Below, piece after piece: positions 26,025 to 34,680 of a stretch of DNA of 64,000 nt. This DNA is from Rheinheimera nanhaiensis E407-8 (lineage in GTDB: Bacteria > Pseudomonadota > Gammaproteobacteria > Enterobacterales > Alteromonadaceae). Position 1 is the stretch's first letter; every line of letters begins with the position of its first letter. The stretch spans positions 1 through 64,000 of the forward strand of contig NZ_BAFK01000020.1 of the NCBI RefSeq assembly GCF_000296695.1, given 5' to 3'. The notes under the pieces are model-generated. The model saw nothing but the letters and a program-made list of their open reading frames with translations. It did not search any database and had not been told where the DNA came from. Both the position numbers and the translations under genes were made by a program.

Positions 26025-27866
26025 ATGTTAAAACGTTCTTTGCTGGCACTTAGCCTAGTGTCAATTTTATCTGGCTGTTCATTGGACGGCGATGATGGTG
26101 CAGCGGGCGCCACTGGCCCGGCCGGTGAATCGGGCCAAGCCGGCCAGCCGGGTAAAGACTTGCCACGCGAGCTTAACATTGAGGTGGTCGGCCGTTTTAC
26201 TACCGGTATTTACGGTAAGTCAGCAGCCGAGATTGTGCAATTTCACAAAGCGTCCAACTCTGCTTTTGCCATTAACGCCGCCGAAAACCGTATTGAAGTG
26301 ATTGCGCTGGCTAACCTGCCCATCGCAGCAGTGGGAAATGGTATTACCGATGATAGCCTAAGCTCAGTACCTTTCACTTTTGCTGATAGTGTGAGCGTTA
26401 AAGATGCACAAGATAATGATGTCACAGTAACCTTGGGCGAAGCCAATTCAATTGCCATTTATGGCGACATGCTGGCGATTGCCGTGGCCGCACCGCTGAA
26501 AACCGATAACGGCGCCGTGTTGTTTTATAACCTCAGTGCCACTGGCACCGGCAGCTTTATTAAAGCCGTGGCGGTAGGCGCCCTGCCCGATATGCTGACC
26601 TTTACACCGGACGGCACTAAAGTGCTGGTGGCCAATGAAGGCGAGCCGGATACCGATTACAACGCCGACCCGGAAGGCAGCATCTCAGTAATCAGCTTAA
26701 CTGCTGGTGTGCCGGCTGATGTTGCCCAAACCATTAACCTTACATCAGATATGGTCTTTAGCTCTGATTTGCTCTCAGCCAGTGATTACGATACCGATGC
26801 GAAACGCCGAGCCTTACTGCAAGCCGCCGGGGTAAAATTTGCCGGCCCGGCAGGTACCACAGTGGCGCAGGATCTAGAGCCAGAGTACATCACCGTGGCA
26901 GCAGACAGCAAAAAAGCCTGGGTGTCGCTACAGGAAGCCAATGCCATTGGCATTATTGACCTGGACGCAATGAGCATAGAAGTAAAAGCGCTCGGGTTAA
27001 AAGACTGGGGTCAATACCTGATTGATTACACCAACGAAGATAAAGTAGCCTCTTTTCGCAAACTGCCAAACGTGTATGGCCTGTACCAGCCCGATTCGAT
27101 TGCCTCTTATCAATGGAATGGCGCAACCTTTATTGTCTCAGCCAACGAGGGCGACTCACGCGATTGGAACGCTTACTCAGAAGATATCCGCGCTGCCGAT
27201 ATTATCGACCCTGACAAGCTGAACAAAACCTTTAACACTGAATTACAGGCGCTGTATGACGCCACCGGTGGTGATGATGGCTTGGGCCGGCTAAAAGTAA
27301 CCGCAGCCCTGGTCGACCCCGATAATGACGGCATAGTCGACAAGCTGTACGCTTATGGAGCACGCTCGTTCTCTATTTGGGATCAAAACCTGAACCAGGT
27401 ATATGACTCAGGCGATGATTTTGGCCGTATTTCCGCCGCTATTTTAGGCAATAACTTTAACAGCGCCCATACCGAGAACAAGGGTGATAACCGCTCAGAC
27501 GATAAAGGCGGCGAGCCGGAAGCCATCGAAGTGGGCACTATTGAAGGCCGCACCTATGCCTTTATTGCGCAGGAGCGTAGCGGCGATTTGTTTATTTACG
27601 ACGTGACTAATCCGTTTCACGCCAGCTTTGTCAGCCACTACATCAACCGCAATTTTGACGTTAGCTTTGAGTTAGATGACGACTTAGCGGAGCCTTGTGA
27701 TACAGCCGAAGGTATGGATTGTACTGAAGTGCCTTTAGCAGGCGATTTAGGCCCGGAGAGTATTAAGTTTGTCGCTGCCAGTGACAGCCCGAATGGCAAT
27801 CCGTTACTGCTAATTGGCAACGAAGTTAGCGGTACTGTTACCGTATATCAGGTAACCGAGCAATAA
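26025..27866 (+). CDS. Choice-of-anchor I lipoprotein with collagen-like linker
   Basis: The 613-residue protein has a lipobox (SILSGC). Seven collagen-type G-X-Y triplets follow (about residues 28-48, with GPAGESGQAGQPGKD). The rest is a beta-propeller-like domain of the choice-of-anchor I family, carrying LTFTPDGTKVLVANEGEP, YQPDSIASYQWNG and FIAQERSGDLFIYD. Acidic, Asp-rich loops suggest calcium binding. Relatives are often annotated near alkaline phosphatases. It is probably a surface or periplasmic lipoprotein; enzyme activity is unproven. Short trimeric collagen-like stalks are known in bacterial surface proteins. Confidence 0.85.
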   Translation: MLKRSLLALSLVSILSGCSLDGDDGAAGATGPAGESGQAGQPGKDLPRELNIEVVGRFTTGIYGKSAAEIVQFHKASNSAFAINAAENRIEVIALANLPIAAVGNGITDDSLSSVPFTFADSVSVKDAQDNDVTVTLGEANSIAIYGDMLAIAVAAPLKTDNGAVLFYNLSATGTGSFIKAVAVGALPDMLTFTPDGTKVLVANEGEPDTDYNADPEGSISVISLTAGVPADVAQTINLTSDMVFSSDLLSASDYDTDAKRRALLQAAGVKFAGPAGTTVAQDLEPEYITVAADSKKAWVSLQEANAIGIIDLDAMSIEVKALGLKDWGQYLIDYTNEDKVASFRKLPNVYGLYQPDSIASYQWNGATFIVSANEGDSRDWNAYSEDIRAADIIDPDKLNKTFNTELQALYDATGGDDGLGRLKVTAALVDPDNDGIVDKLYAYGARSFSIWDQNLNQVYDSGDDFGRISAAILGNNFNSAHTENKGDNRSDDKGGEPEAIEVGTIEGRTYAFIAQERSGDLFIYDVTNPFHASFVSHYINRNFDVSFELDDDLAEPCDTAEGMDCTEVPLAGDLGPESIKFVAASDSPNGNPLLLIGNEVSGTVTVYQVTEQ

Positions 27867-27872
27867 TATCTT

Positions 27873-27901
27873 ATGCGGGCCGGCAGCAAACCGGCTCGCA
27901 T
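27873..27901 (+). terminator. Hairpin after the choice-of-anchor I gene
   Basis: An 11-bp stem (ATGCGGGCCGG / CCGGCTCGCAT, one G-T pair) with a 7-nt loop lies 7 bases past the stop. The T-tract is poor (TTCCCCC), so termination may be partial. Confidence 0.45.
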
Positions 27902-27964
27902 TCCCCCTACACTGTTAGTATACTGCTGCCGTCTAAGTAAAACGGAGTGTTGTAACCAACCTGT

Positions 27965-28987
27965 ATGAGCCTTTTAATTGCATTTGCGGTTTTGTCAATT
28001 GCGGTATCCTTTATCTGTTCTATCCTCGAAGCAGCCCTGCTGTCGATTACCCCAAGTTATATTGCCCAGCAAAAACTGTCCCGGCCCAAGCTGTACGAAC
28101 AGCTTAAAGTGCTAAAAGACAAGATTGATCAGCCGCTGGCGGCCATTCTTACATTAAACACAGTGGCGCATACCGTGGGTGCAACCGGTGTCGGCGCTCA
28201 GGTGACAGTAGTGTTTGGTGATGGTTATCTGGGTATTGCCTCAGCGGTGATGACAGTGCTTATTCTGGTGTTGTCGGAAATTATGCCGAAAACCATAGGT
28301 GCGCGTTACTGGCCACAGCTGGCCCCCGTGCTGCCGTTTTTACTAAACAGCATGATTACGCTACTAAAGCCGTTTATCTGGTTATCCGACCAAATAATGA
28401 AGTTATTTGGTGGCGGCCATCACGAGCATGATTTACGTCAGGAAATTAAAGCCCTAACCGTATTAGGCCGCGAGCTAAACAAGCTGGATGAAGACGAGCA
28501 GCGCGTTATTGCGAATATTCTCGATCTGCATGATATTAAAGTGCGCGACATTATGACGCCGCGCACCGTCTGCGAAACTGCCAGCCCGGATGAAAGCCTG
28601 GATGCCTTTGCCGAGCGGGTAAAAGTGGGGCAGTTTTCCCGCTACCCGGTACTGGATAAAGACGAAGCGCCGTTGGGTATCGCCTTTCGTTATGACATGC
28701 TCGACATTACCGATCAGCAAACCGTGGCCGATATTATGAAGCCGGTAAAAGTCATTTCCGACAAGATGAGCGCAGAACAGCTGATGACTCAGCTGATGCA
28801 CGAGCGCCAGCATATGTGCTTAGTGTACGACGAATACGGCAGTTGGCTGGGGCTGGTTACCATGGAAGACGTCATAGAAACCATCATTGGCCAGCCGATT
28901 ATGGATGAAACTGATGACATTCCCAACATGCGCCGTTTTGCGAAACGCCGCTGGGAACATAAGCTAAAGAATATGTCTGAAGACTAA
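27965..28987 (+). CDS. CNNM/HlyC-CorC family membrane protein with CBS domains
   Basis: A 340-residue protein with a DUF21 (CNNM) membrane domain of three or four helices (about 1-140, including EIMPKTIGARYWP) and a tandem CBS pair (about 190-310, including VRDIMTPRTVC and GLVTMEDVIETIIGQPIMDE). The family handles Mg2+ or other divalent cation efflux, with CBS domains sensing nucleotides. It lacks the C-terminal CorC_HlyC domain of longer relatives. A bidirectional terminator follows. Confidence 0.9.
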   Translation: MSLLIAFAVLSIAVSFICSILEAALLSITPSYIAQQKLSRPKLYEQLKVLKDKIDQPLAAILTLNTVAHTVGATGVGAQVTVVFGDGYLGIASAVMTVLILVLSEIMPKTIGARYWPQLAPVLPFLLNSMITLLKPFIWLSDQIMKLFGGGHHEHDLRQEIKALTVLGRELNKLDEDEQRVIANILDLHDIKVRDIMTPRTVCETASPDESLDAFAERVKVGQFSRYPVLDKDEAPLGIAFRYDMLDITDQQTVADIMKPVKVISDKMSAEQLMTQLMHERQHMCLVYDEYGSWLGLVTMEDVIETIIGQPIMDETDDIPNMRRFAKRRWEHKLKNMSED

Positions 28988-29000
28988 GTCACTACACAAA

Positions 29001-29026
29001 AAACAGGCCGCAATTGCGGCCTGTTT
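29001..29026. terminator. Bidirectional terminator
   Basis: An 11-bp stem (AAACAGGCCGC / GCGGCCTGTTT) with an AATT loop lies between the convergent CNNM and yqiK genes. Confidence 0.92.
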
Positions 29027-29039
29027 TACAATTAGCAGT

Positions 29040-30779
29040 TTACTGCTTTAATGGCGTTTTTAGCGCTTCGGTCATACCGTTAATGTCGCCGGCTTTTAAG
29101 CCAATTTCTGACAGCAAAGAATCCAGAATGGGCGCTTGAGCACGATAGCGTAGTGCACTGTTTACTACCTGATCGGCCAGCGAGCCATTGCCGCCCTCAT
29201 TGGATACGCCTTCAGCACCGCCACCCTGGGTGCCCATACCATTTACCTGCAGAATCTTAATGTCGCTGATCTGTTCCATAGGTTTTACACTCTGGGCAAT
29301 AATATTTGGCAAGTGCTCAATCAGTGCCAACCGTACTTGCATGGCAATTTGCTCGGCTGACAAGGTGTTAGCTGCAGTATTAATCGCCTGCTTACCTTCT
29401 GCTTCTACCGCGTAGCTGCGAGCCTTCGCATCGGCCAAAAGCAATTCAGCGTCAGCCTGACCTTTCGCTGTTAAACGCTCTTTATCGGCCTGACCTTGTG
29501 CTGCCAAACGCAGTGCTTCAGCCTGATCTTCGGCGGCCTTTTTCTCTGCCTCTGCCGTTACCATCAACTGGATGGCTTCGCGCTCAGCTTGCTGGCGTGC
29601 CATGATCAACTCAACTTGTTTGGTCCGTTCAGCTTGTTCGGTTTGCCGCACAGTAATAACGCCTTCTTCCTGTTTTACTGCTAGAGCTCGGGCTTTATCT
29701 GCCTCGGCTTTAGCTTCAGACTCAGCGCGGGATTTCTCGGCTACCGCAATGGACTTCTCCTGAGAAGCTAATTCGACCGCCTTTTGCCGCTCGATTTCTG
29801 CTTGCTCAACGGCCCTTTGTTTAGCAATCTCCATCTCGCGCACAGCACGGTCTTTTTGGATGGTTTCGTTATCAATATCGCGCTCAGACATAATGCGTTT
29901 TAAATCAATTTCACGCTGTGAGGCAATTTGTGCCTCTTCGGCTTCACGTTTCTTCTCCGCCTGCTCGCGAGCGATTTCTGCCATTTGTGAGGCTCGGCGG
30001 ATAGACACTTCACGTTCTTGCTCTAAACGGGCGTACTCTTCTTCACGGGAGATTTGCAGCTTGGCGCGTTCAGCTTCAAGGTTCTTGGTTTTGATGGCCA
30101 GATCGGTTTCCTGTTCAATATCGTTACGTATTTTACGACGTGATTCAATCGCTTGCGTTAACTTGGTTAAACCTTCGGCGTCAAACGCATTTTGCGGATT
30201 AAAATGCTCAAACGCGGTTTGATCTAAACCGGTTAAAGATACCGACTCTAACTCCAGTCCGTTTTTCAGTAAATCTTCCGACACCACATGCTGTACTTTT
30301 TGCACAAAATCAACTCGCTTCTCATGTAGCTCTTCCATCGCCATTTCAGCGGCCACCGATCGCAGTGCATCAACAAACTTGCCCTCTACCAGCTCTTTCA
30401 GCTCCTGCGGATTCATGGTTTTCAAACCCAATGTTTGCGCCGCGTTAGCAATCGCATCAGCGGTTGGTTTTACCCGCACATAAAATTCGGCGGTAACATC
30501 GGCGCGCATACGGTCCCGTGTGATTAACGCTTGCTCATTAGCGCGACGCACTTCCAGACGCAGCGTATTCATATTTACCGGGATAATTTCATGCAATACC
30601 GGCAGCACCAACGCACCACCATTCATAATCACCTTTTCACCACGAAAACCAGTACGAACAAAGGACACTTCCTTGGTCGCTCTTTTGTATAGCCGCGCCA
30701 AGATCATGCCCAGTACCAACAAACCGACCAATACCGCACCGGCGATGATCAAAATATCAATTAAATTTAATGCCAACAT
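29040..30779 (-). CDS. yqiK: Flotillin-like protein YqiK
   Basis: A 579-residue flotillin-family protein, close to E. coli YqiK (553). One N-terminal membrane helix (about 6-28) precedes an SPFH/PHB domain (about 40-190, with FVRTGFRGEKVIMNGGALVLP). A long charged coiled coil (about 210-460) rich in E, A, R and Q follows, and then a Gly-rich C-terminal stretch. Flotillins scaffold ordered membrane domains. The ATG at 30779 has GGAG six bases upstream; the ORF opens 14 codons earlier without a better site. It is the last gene of the RHH-PspA-YqiJ-YqiK operon. Confidence 0.93.
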   Translation of the reverse strand: MLALNLIDILIIAGAVLVGLLVLGMILARLYKRATKEVSFVRTGFRGEKVIMNGGALVLPVLHEIIPVNMNTLRLEVRRANEQALITRDRMRADVTAEFYVRVKPTADAIANAAQTLGLKTMNPQELKELVEGKFVDALRSVAAEMAMEELHEKRVDFVQKVQHVVSEDLLKNGLELESVSLTGLDQTAFEHFNPQNAFDAEGLTKLTQAIESRRKIRNDIEQETDLAIKTKNLEAERAKLQISREEEYARLEQEREVSIRRASQMAEIAREQAEKKREAEEAQIASQREIDLKRIMSERDIDNETIQKDRAVREMEIAKQRAVEQAEIERQKAVELASQEKSIAVAEKSRAESEAKAEADKARALAVKQEEGVITVRQTEQAERTKQVELIMARQQAEREAIQLMVTAEAEKKAAEDQAEALRLAAQGQADKERLTAKGQADAELLLADAKARSYAVEAEGKQAINTAANTLSAEQIAMQVRLALIEHLPNIIAQSVKPMEQISDIKILQVNGMGTQGGGAEGVSNEGGNGSLADQVVNSALRYRAQAPILDSLLSEIGLKAGDINGMTEALKTPLKQ

Positions 30780-30821
30780 TAACTGCTCCTTTTTTAAAAA
30801 ACCTTCCATTGTGGCAGGCAA

Positions 30822-31493
30822 TTAGCGCTGCTCTGACAAATGCGGGTTAGGATTCAACATCGCTTTGTATACCGCGCCCTGACGCGACAACAACAGCACT
30901 TCATTGCCTTGGATAAACTCTGCAGCAGCATCATCCGGTTCCAACTGCACATAATGACTGTAGCCGTGTTGATCACGCACCTTAGCCTCGGCCGGATAAC
31001 CTACCCGCGCTGTACCCAATGTAATTACCGCAATACGGCCAATCAAGCTGTCTTCGGTAACAGCACTGGTTTCATCACGCGGCATAATGGCTTGCAGCAC
31101 ACCGCCACCGAACCGTACAAACGGCAAGCTGAGTAACAGCACTATTGGCACCGCCAGCCAACCCGGCGCCAACACCCCCAAAACACTGTGTAAAACACCC
31201 TGCAACAGCAAGCCAAGTAAGCCAAAACACAGTAGAAAAATGACCAGCAGCATCAGCAGTGGTACTTCGCCTATGCGCAACCAGCCGAGAAAACGGCTTA
31301 AGGCTGTATCGCTGTCAATCTGGCCTACTTCTGCATGCGGGCTAAGTTCTGACTCCGGCAACAAACTGTCCAGCGCTGACGATACACCAGTACCAAATAA
31401 AGCCGCTACCCCTTCCAGTACAGCTATCATCAGCATCAGCACCAGTGCGATACTGAAGGCCATGTTTTCACTGGCCAGCATCAGACTAAACAC
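30822..31493 (-). CDS. yqiJ: YqiJ family inner membrane protein (NfeD-like OB fold)
   Basis: A 223-residue protein with two or three transmembrane segments (about 12-38, 78-100 and 105-125). A soluble OB-like domain follows (about 150-215, with SLIGRIAVITLGTARVGYPAEAKV), preceded by the family motif MPRDETSAVTED. YqiJ and NfeD proteins pair with flotillins. The start is GTG and its first base overlaps the PspA stop (TAGTG), so translation is coupled. Confidence 0.9.
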   Translation of the reverse strand: MFSLMLASENMAFSIALVLMLMIAVLEGVAALFGTGVSSALDSLLPESELSPHAEVGQIDSDTALSRFLGWLRIGEVPLLMLLVIFLLCFGLLGLLLQGVLHSVLGVLAPGWLAVPIVLLLSLPFVRFGGGVLQAIMPRDETSAVTEDSLIGRIAVITLGTARVGYPAEAKVRDQHGYSHYVQLEPDDAAAEFIQGNEVLLLSRQGAVYKAMLNPNPHLSEQR

Positions 31494-32161
31494 TAGTTTT
31501 TGCCTGCTTTAAGTGCGGCCAAACGTTCGGCAACGCGATTCTTGCGGGCCAAATCTTCCAGCTCAGCCAGTTTGCCTGCATTACTAAGGTTAGTATCGCG
31601 CCCGGCAATGCCAGAGGCTTTCTCCAGCACCCGGCCAAAAGCGTCGCTGGCACGGCCAGCTTTATCTGCAGCAGTATCAACACGCTGGGCAGCAGTTGAA
31701 GCGGCTTGCGAACTCGCTTGCTGTGCTTGCACAAAGGCCCGCAGTTCAGCCTGCATTTCGCGCTTTTTCGCTTGTAGCGCCTGCACAAAACCTTCCAACT
31801 CTTTCTCCCGTGCCGCACCATCAGCAATAGCTGCCTCAAGTACGGGAATACGCGCTTCAATATCCATTTGCTCTGCAATACCGGCTTCGGCTAAATCATC
31901 GCGGCCATTAGCTACCGCTACCTCTAGCTGACTGGCCAGTGCCTCGTAGCGGCTGTTTTCTTCCATTAGTTTTTTACTGGCCAGGTGCTTTTGTGCCACC
32001 TGCTGACCCAGTTCGCTACGGGTATCAGCAATGGCAACATCCAGCTCACGGATGGCTTGCTCCATTACCGTTTCCGGCGCACTGTTTTCTACTGCATCTA
32101 CTATCGCATTAACGCTGCCACTGACTAAGCGCGCGACACGGCGGGTTATACTTTCACTCAT
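31493..32161 (-). CDS. PspA/IM30-family membrane-remodelling protein
   Basis: The 222-residue protein is long-helical and belongs to the PspA/IM30 (Vipp1, bacterial ESCRT-III) family. The N-terminal segment ARLVSGSVNAIVDAVENSAP precedes coiled-coil hairpins with EQAIRELDVAIADTRSELGQ. Such proteins form rings on stressed inner membranes. This is the YjfJ-type subfamily linked to flotillins rather than the PspABC stress operon. It overlaps the upstream RHH gene by 4 bases. Confidence 0.88.
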   Translation of the reverse strand: MSESITRRVARLVSGSVNAIVDAVENSAPETVMEQAIRELDVAIADTRSELGQQVAQKHLASKKLMEENSRYEALASQLEVAVANGRDDLAEAGIAEQMDIEARIPVLEAAIADGAAREKELEGFVQALQAKKREMQAELRAFVQAQQASSQAASTAAQRVDTAADKAGRASDAFGRVLEKASGIAGRDTNLSNAGKLAELEDLARKNRVAERLAALKAGKN

Positions 32162-32661
32162 TGCGGTGCTCCTTGTATTGCCAATTTGTGTTCATGGATT
32201 AGGGTTGCTAAACCAAACATACCTTGTACCAGCTCGGTATCCGCACTGGCGGTTAATGCCAAAGGCATTAACAATTCATTTAAACGGCATAGTTTTATCA
32301 TGACTTGCTGCTCGGTCTGTTGTAGCTCACGGCTGTTTAGGCTGCCACAACTGGAAGCCATGGTTTGCAACGTTGCCAATAAATCAGGTAGCGCATCCAA
32401 TACGCGCACCAGCAATTCACTATGCTGACTTAACTGCTGTTGACGCACTAGTAGTTGGCGTTTTATTTGCCCCAACCATTCCTGCATCTGCGCCAAGTTC
32501 TGGCCATAATCGGCAAAGCCCTGATGCCGACGCCTGGTTTCGGCCAGTAATGCACGTAATTTATCTGATGGTGTATGAGCGCCATCATATTCCAGGCTAC
32601 TAATAAACTCTGCATCTTCAACACTTATCCTGGCGCTGAAAGGCACCGTTTTCGTGCTCAT
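32158..32661 (-). CDS. RHH-like regulator leading the PspA-YqiJ-YqiK operon
   Basis: A 167-residue protein. Residues 1-45 look like a ribbon-helix-helix DNA-binding domain: strand VPFSARIS, helix VEDAEFISSLEYDG, helix TPSDKLRALLAET. The rest is all-helical with Leu/Gln heptads. The ATG at 32661 follows a GAGGAG site closely. I infer autoregulation because an operator-like palindrome sits inside the promoter just upstream. If the N-terminus is not RHH, the protein would be a helical partner of PspA. Confidence 0.65.
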   Translation of the reverse strand: MSTKTVPFSARISVEDAEFISSLEYDGAHTPSDKLRALLAETRRRHQGFADYGQNLAQMQEWLGQIKRQLLVRQQQLSQHSELLVRVLDALPDLLATLQTMASSCGSLNSRELQQTEQQVMIKLCRLNELLMPLALTASADTELVQGMFGLATLIHEHKLAIQGAPQ

Positions 32662-32701
32662 GTTGCGCTCCTCGCCACTAGTCTGTGTGCATTTAGAGCT
32701 A

Positions 32702-32729
32702 ATTGTATTCAAATGAATTCATAAGTAAA
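32702..32729 (-). promoter_or_regulatory. Promoter with embedded palindrome for the PspA operon
   Basis: On the minus strand TTTACT (32724-32729) and TACAAT (32702-32707) are 16 bp apart. The perfect palindrome ATGAATTCAT (32713-32722) fills the spacer, where a bound repressor would block polymerase. The near-copies AAATGAATTC (32711) and AAATAAATTC (32731) repeat at 20 bp, two helical turns, as RHH proteins often require. Confidence 0.5.
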
Positions 32730-32775
32730 CAAATAAATTCGTTATATTGATATTTTTGCTACCTATGTTATTAAG

Positions 32776-32808
32776 CCAAAAAAAACCAGAAGCAAAGTTC
32801 TGGTTTTT
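32776..32808 (-). terminator. Terminator of the chemoreceptor gene
   Basis: An 11-bp stem (AAAAACCAGAA / TTCTGGTTTTT) with a 6-nt loop. On the minus strand the run of T after the stem is eight bases. Confidence 0.9.
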
Positions 32809-32838
32809 CATTAGACCGTGGTAATAGCCGTGCTGTGG

Positions 32839-34458
32839 TTACACTTTAAACTTACTTACCAGCTCGTTTAGCTGTACCGCCAGGCGGGTTAGCTCACCGG
32901 CGCTGGCTGTGGTCTGGTTAGAGCCGGCAGCGGTTTGCGCGGCTAAGTCACTGATGGTGACAATATTACGGTCAATCTCGCGCGCCACTTTCGACTGCTC
33001 TTCTGCTGCGCCAGCAATGACGTGGTTTTGATCGCTGATGGCCATAATGTTCTCTGAAATCAGCTCCAGCGCATCAGCCGCCAGCTTGGCAACACTTTGC
33101 GCATTGTCGGCATTGCCGCTGATCAGCTGCATCGCATTGACCGCTTCTTTCGCTGACGCCTGTACCTGCTGGATCATCTGTTCAATTTCACCGGTCGAGG
33201 TTTGGGTGCGATACGCCAGGCTGCGAACTTCGTCGGCCACCACGGCGAAGCCGCGGCCGGCTTCACCGGCACGCGCCGCTTCAATAGCGGCGTTCAGTGC
33301 CAACAGGTTGGTTTGGTCGGCTACGCTGCGGATCACTTCCAACACCTGGTTAATCGATGACACTTTGTCGGCCAGGGTATTAATGACCTGGGTGCTCTGG
33401 CGCACATCGGCGTTCATTTTTTCAATCACGCTGCTGGTTTGCACCACTTTTTGTGTACCGTCTTTGGCCAGATTAGCCGACTGCGACGAAGCTTCTGAGG
33501 TTTTAAGGGCTGTGCCGGCCACTTCATCCACCGCTGAGCTCATCTCAGTAATTGCCGTGGCGGCCTGCTGCACTTCATCGTTTTGCAGTTGCAGCGCTTT
33601 AGCAGACTCATCCGTAACCACATTTAACTCTTCAGCGGCTGAAGCCAGCTGACTGGAAGAGCTGGCAATATGACTGATGGCGTCGCGCAGCTTTTGCTGC
33701 ATTTGCTTCAAAGCCTGGGCTAAATCGGTTAGCTCGTCATTGCCATCTACGGTTAACGGCTGGGTTAAATCGCCATCGGCAATAAAACGGGCAGATTCTA
33801 CGGCCTGGGTTAGCGGCTGGCTGATACTACGGGAGATCAGCACCGACACCAGTACAGCAATAGCCACAGATACGATAATCAGCAAAATAACTGCCATTTT
33901 TGCGTTGTCATAAGTGTCAATAGCCGTGTTACGCGCATCTTCTGCCGCTTTATGATTGATATTGGATAGTTGTTCCAGCTGCTGGGTAATTTCAGCTGCC
34001 ACAGGGTTAATCTGATCCAGTAAATCCTGGGCGGCACCCAGCTCTTCCTTTAACAGCAAATCTAACGCTTGTTGCTGCAAGTCAAAGTATTTTTGCCGTG
34101 ACACCTTATACTGGCCAAAAATCTCTCGCTCTTTAGCATCAAAAATGGACGCTTCGTAAGGCTTCTCCAGGTTTAAAATCTCTTCCCGCAGCGCTTTTAT
34201 CGTGTCAAACGCCTCGCCTTCCTGAGTAATATCAATCGACAATAATAAGCGCAGTGTTAAGGCTCTGTTGCGGTTAATGACCGTGCCGAGCGAACCAATA
34301 CCAGCCAAACCCGGTACAACGGACGTTTCAACAAAGTCGGCTTGTTCGCGTACCTGAGAAATGCTTTGTAAGCTAAATACCCCTGTTATGGTTAATAACA
34401 ATGCCAGGGCGCCAAAAGCGGCCAATAATCGTTTTTGAATACTTATGCTGCGTAACAT
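32839..34458 (-). CDS. Methyl-accepting chemotaxis protein (4HB-HAMP-MA)
   Basis: A 539-residue transmembrane chemoreceptor. It has an N-terminal helix (about 10-30) and a periplasmic four-helix-bundle sensor (about 31-186), then a second helix (about 187-210). A HAMP domain spans about 210-262, and a long signalling domain follows. The kinase-control hairpin tip DQTNLLALNAAIEAARAGE is intact. There is no C-terminal CheR-tethering pentapeptide. No che genes lie nearby, so it is an orphan receptor; the ligand is unknown. Confidence 0.95.
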   Translation of the reverse strand: MLRSISIQKRLLAAFGALALLLTITGVFSLQSISQVREQADFVETSVVPGLAGIGSLGTVINRNRALTLRLLLSIDITQEGEAFDTIKALREEILNLEKPYEASIFDAKEREIFGQYKVSRQKYFDLQQQALDLLLKEELGAAQDLLDQINPVAAEITQQLEQLSNINHKAAEDARNTAIDTYDNAKMAVILLIIVSVAIAVLVSVLISRSISQPLTQAVESARFIADGDLTQPLTVDGNDELTDLAQALKQMQQKLRDAISHIASSSSQLASAAEELNVVTDESAKALQLQNDEVQQAATAITEMSSAVDEVAGTALKTSEASSQSANLAKDGTQKVVQTSSVIEKMNADVRQSTQVINTLADKVSSINQVLEVIRSVADQTNLLALNAAIEAARAGEAGRGFAVVADEVRSLAYRTQTSTGEIEQMIQQVQASAKEAVNAMQLISGNADNAQSVAKLAADALELISENIMAISDQNHVIAGAAEEQSKVAREIDRNIVTISDLAAQTAAGSNQTTASAGELTRLAVQLNELVSKFKV

Positions 34459-34636
34459 TCATCACCCCTGTTTTGCCACCGGCAAATGATCTTTTTTGGC
34501 TAGCCTAGCCTAAATGGCCAGAAATGTCTTACTAAACAATATTTAGCGACCAAGCCGTTGTTAACTTTAGTCAGATTGTGACGGCGTTGCCAGTAACCAG
34601 GTTAAATTATCTTTCGCCTGCTCAACAAAGCAGCAT

Positions 34637-34662
34637 AAAAAAAGCCGCATTTGCGGCTTTTT
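34637..34662. terminator. Terminator of pckA
   Basis: A GC-rich stem (AAAAAGCCGC / GCGGCTTTTT) with a 4-nt loop lies 18 bases past the pckA stop; A- and T-runs on both sides make it usable in both directions. Confidence 0.9.
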
Positions 34663-34680
34663 AACAGACAAGGCTGCAGC

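Noticed and set aside
33038-33652. Plus-strand 204-residue frame rich in Ser/Ala
   Set aside because: Antisense to the chemoreceptor signalling domain; composition is that of a shadow frame.
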